From NCBI GenBank assembly GCA_937893225.1, contig CALBJM010000409.1, forward strand, positions 1 to 7,656: DNA of 7,656 nt. Reading direction: 5' to 3'. This DNA is from an uncultured Erysipelotrichaceae bacterium. Lineage in GTDB: Bacteria > Bacillota_I > Bacilli_A > Erysipelotrichales > Erysipelotrichaceae. The translations under genes and the position numbers were made by a program. Positions 6,496-7,656 of this stretch are shown here, in pieces (positions within the stretch are counted from its first letter, which is position 1; each line of letters opens with the position of its first letter). The notes under the pieces are model-generated. The model worked only from the letters and a program-made list of their open reading frames with translations. It searched no databases and had not been told where the DNA came from.

Positions 6496-6531
6496 AGCGG
6501 ATCGACCAGTCACGGTCTTTCCGCTTTTCTT
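6496..6531 (+). terminator. Candidate intrinsic terminator downstream of the fucosidase
   Basis: AGCGGA (6496-6501) pairs with TCCGCT (6520-6525) and GACC (6504-6507) with GGTC (6514-6517), separated by a TC/TT internal loop and capped by a six-base loop. TTTCTT follows at 6526-6531. It is the most GC-rich hairpin in the region and the only one with a T-rich tail in the fucosidase direction, about 120 nt after the stop. The T tract is imperfect. Because it sits within the intron remnant on the opposite strand, it could instead be a domain IV arm. Confidence 0.4.
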
Positions 6532-6607
6532 ATGGATAGTACTTTTTGGTTTCTTCCACATTCTTACTAGTATCACGCCTATTTTGTGTCGCAACCATTT
6601 TCCAAAC

Positions 6608-6758
6608 TCAATCATGAATCGTTTCATAGATAGAAGCTTTGATTTCTTCCTTATTTACTTCTGAAATATTCGTCAATCTTACTTATTGGCATCTTATCGA
6701 CGTTGTCTTCCCTTTTATTTGTAAATAATTCTGAAATCATCCCAATTTTCTTCTCCAT
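6608..6758 (-). pseudogene. Unidentified reading-frame debris
   Basis: A 35-codon frame from ATG 6756-6758 (starting MEKKIGMISELF) ends at TAA 6651-6653. Shifting by one base continues it as NKEEIKASIYETIHD to a stop at 6608-6610. The combined translation is hydrophilic and protein-like but has no Shine-Dalgarno and overlaps the maturase-like fragment in another frame. No family is recognised. It may be residue of a second element or chance. Confidence 0.2.
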
Positions 6759-6816
6759 CAGAGATTACATTTCTCTATTTCAGGCTATTTCCTTATTCAG
6801 ATTGTTCAGTTATTGC

Positions 6817-6837
6817 GTATAGTGAAAGGCACTATAC
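6817..6837. repeat. Perfect hairpin, eight-base stem
   Basis: GTATAGTG (6817-6824) and CACTATAC (6830-6837) form a perfect eight-base stem around the five-base loop AAAGG. It has no T tract on either side, so it is not a clear terminator. It may be an element end, a structural arm of a decayed intron, or a protein-binding palindrome. Confidence 0.5.
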
Positions 6838-6912
6838 AAACATTAGACCATCACGGATAACAGCTTTTGGTTCACTACACTTGACGGTAAATACCTGTGG
6901 TACAGTTTATTT

Positions 6913-6927
6913 TGCACTAGATGTGCA
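6913..6927. repeat. Perfect hairpin, five-base stem
   Basis: TGCAC (6913-6917) and GTGCA (6923-6927) flank the loop TAGAT. It is short and lies 21 bases from the next hairpin. No function can be assigned. Confidence 0.35.
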
Positions 6928-6943
6928 TCATACCCGACACATA

Positions 6944-6971
6944 AAACATGATCTTGCAACAAAAAGATCAT
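6944..6971 (-). terminator. Candidate terminator after the right-hand minus-strand frames
   Basis: Read on the minus strand, ATGATCTT (6964-6971) pairs perfectly with AAGATCAT (6948-6955) across an eight-base loop and is followed by GTTTT (6943-6947), a short T-rich tail. It lies 100 bases downstream of the stop at 7071-7073, so it could end transcription of the unknown genes to the right. The stem is AT-rich and the tail short, so termination would be modest. Confidence 0.4.
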
Positions 6972-7070
6972 TTCTAAATAATATTTCTCTGTTCAAACGG
7001 ATATAAAATCTAATAATATCTTGCATTGTGTTCAATCATGCACAATTTTGCCCGTATGAGCGTTTTATCA

Positions 7071-7331
7071 TCAAATCGCAATCCTTTTTTTAATGGCAAT
7101 TTTTATCAATTCACGAATTCCAGCATCAAAATCATCTTTATTTTCAACCTTGCAGATCGTTACCAAATACTTCTGCTTTTCAATTCTGTACTTTCCGTCA
7201 GATTCAAGTTCATCCAAATATTCGAGATAATCCTCGGGAATTGACAAACCAGCTTCAAATTCGTACGACGAATGCAAATCATTTCCTGGTCTTATCAGAA
7301 CTTCACACCTGCAATATTGAACATATTTCAT
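7071..7331 (-). CDS. Hypothetical protein, 86 residues, possibly the C-terminal part of a broken gene
   Basis: The frame runs from ATG 7329-7331 to TGA 7071-7073 and is strongly acidic in the middle (SIPEDYLEYLDELESDGKYR) and basic at the end (KIAIKKRIAI). No signal peptide, membrane segment or known motif is seen. There is no Shine-Dalgarno before the ATG, and the frame stays open upstream to about 7367, four codons' worth before the TGA at 7368-7370. It follows the frame at 7361-7656, whose stop is at 7361-7363, so the pair may be one gene split by a small indel near 7364-7367. I do not recognise the family. Residue composition looks like real coding sequence, but expression as a separate gene is doubtful. 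Confidence 0.4.
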   Translation of the reverse strand: MKYVQYCRCEVLIRPGNDLHSSYEFEAGLSIPEDYLEYLDELESDGKYRIEKQKYLVTICKVENKDDFDAGIRELIKIAIKKRIAI

Positions 7332-7360
7332 AAATACACATGGCGCTGTTTCACTTTTAA

Positions 7361-7656
7361 TCAGCCTTCATCAAAAAAAGGAGCCCAATGAACAGCAGAA
7401 AGAGATTCCACCCAATACATATCAACATTTTCCTGAGCTGTCGTAATTTCTTTTTTATAGCTTTTTTCTAAAATATCTACCATGTAATCCACGTTACTGT
7501 CAAACGCTTTACTGATTTCAGATACGGATATACCTAGTCGATTAAAGTGAAGACAATGTAAAGCAAAAAAAAGATTAAGCATGCAATAATTTCTGTAATT
7601 TAAGGCTATATTAGCAAAATGGTGAATAATTAGTTTAGTGTACCATTTTCTGTACA
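7361..7656 (-). CDS. Hypothetical protein, partial (open to the right edge)
   Basis: The frame is free of stops from the window edge to TGA 7361-7363, 98 codons. The first ATG inside is at 7580-7582, but it has no Shine-Dalgarno, and in-frame sequence upstream (KWYTKLIIHHFANIALNYRN) looks equally coding, so the true start is probably outside the window. A segment LGISVSEISKAFDSNVDYMVDILEKSY resembles the spacing of a small helix-turn-helix, but this is only suggestive. The end (SAVHWAPFFDEG) is encoded next to a seven-T run on the coding strand. The function is unknown. Confidence 0.4.
   Translation of the reverse strand, partial: YRKWYTKLIIHHFANIALNYRNYCMLNLFFALHCLHFNRLGISVSEISKAFDSNVDYMVDILEKSYKKEITTAQENVDMYWVESLSAVHWAPFFDEG

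Larger units (their letters stand above)
6460..6627 (-). pseudogene. Fragment of group II intron reverse transcriptase/maturase, X domain
   Basis: A 55-codon reading frame. Residues 1-30 (MKRFMIEFGKWLRHKIGVIL, then VRMWKKPKST) resemble the maturase-specific X domain of group II intron-encoded proteins, where a W[IL]R+K/R-rich helix and a WKKP-type motif help bind the intron RNA. Residues 31-55 (from IHKKSGKTVT) match nothing I know, and the approximately 90 residues expected after WKKPK are missing. There is no Shine-Dalgarno, an in-frame stop lies at 6655-6657, and no reverse transcriptase motif (such as YxDD) is visible upstream. The frame ends six nucleotides before domain V, as expected for an ORF in domain IV. 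Identification rests on a short similarity recalled by eye and on position. Confidence 0.45.
6371..6657 (-). mobile_element. Remnant of a bacterial group II intron (3' part only)
   Basis: Read on the minus strand, the region holds in proper order a maturase-like fragment (6460-6627), a domain V-like hairpin (6425-6454), a three-nucleotide linker, a domain VI-like hairpin (6374-6421) and a terminal UAU ending at 6371, which satisfies the AY 3' rule of group II introns. Domain V and VI geometry is the strongest evidence; the protein scrap is supporting. The intron is antisense to the fucosidase. Its 5' part, including the GUGYG start, domains I-III and the reverse transcriptase domain, is not recognisable in the window, so the element is truncated and cannot splice by itself. 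The upstream limit given is the in-frame stop before the maturase fragment and is arbitrary. Confidence 0.6.
6759..7070. other. Non-coding stretch with hairpins, probably decayed DNA
   Basis: No intact gene is seen on either strand. Minus-strand frames are broken by stops every 10-40 codons, although several stretches look protein-like. Three perfect hairpins are present, listed separately, as well as a looser inverted repeat, ATTGTG (7025-7030)/CACAAT (7041-7046). The content fits degraded mobile DNA between the intron remnant and the unknown frames to the right. Confidence 0.5.

Noticed and set aside
6832..6906. Short minus-strand segment (TVPQVFTVKCSEPKAVIRDG) faintly like the region after the zinc finger of IS66 transposases
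   Set aside because: Only 25 codons between stops and no diagnostic cysteines or DDE residues; the resemblance is too weak to name.
7026..7244. 72-codon plus-strand frame
   Set aside because: It overlaps the more protein-like minus-strand frame at 7071-7331 and its translation is rich in Phe and Ile, as expected from reading AT-rich coding DNA backwards.
1..7656. CRISPR array, tRNA or rRNA genes
   Set aside because: No regularly spaced direct repeats, cloverleaf patterns or rRNA-like sequence were seen on either strand.

Overview
The window is AT-rich DNA, most likely from a low-GC Gram-positive bacterium (Bacillota). The gene order ecfA1-ecfA2-ecfT-truA-rplM-rpsI is classic for that phylum, and the SD sequences are strong and purine-rich. 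Protein features and the cytoplasmic alpha-L-fucosidase would suit a gut Erysipelotrichia- or Clostridia-like organism, but that placement is inference.

Region 1 (1-4969, minus strand) is a tightly packed transcription unit. An extended -10 promoter at 4961-4969 drives an atypical HAD-family protein. It is followed, with a 14-nt gap or overlaps of 25, 8 and 4 nt, by the two ATPases and the transmembrane coupling protein of an energy-coupling factor (ECF) vitamin transporter, then by tRNA pseudouridine synthase A. This TruA has about 100 extra C-terminal residues of unknown role. A second promoter (705-733) and a short structured leader, probably the L13 autoregulatory leader, precede rplM-rpsI; rpsI runs off the left edge. 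No substrate-binding S component is present, so the ECF module probably serves S components encoded elsewhere.

Region 2 (4970-6374) has a divergent intergenic region with two inverted repeats, then a plus-strand GH29 alpha-L-fucosidase without a signal peptide.

Region 3 (6371-7070) holds no intact gene. Its left part reads, on the minus strand, as the 3' end of a group II intron: a maturase X-domain scrap, a domain V-like hairpin with a CGC triad, a domain VI-like hairpin with an unpaired adenosine seven nucleotides from the end, and a 3' terminus at 6371. That terminus falls in the last sense codon of the fucosidase, so the fucosidase stop codon lies inside intron sequence. The rest is hairpins and fragmented reading frames, consistent with a decayed mobile element.

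Region 4 (7071-7656, minus strand) carries two short unidentified reading frames. The right-hand one is open to the window edge. They may be pieces of one broken gene.
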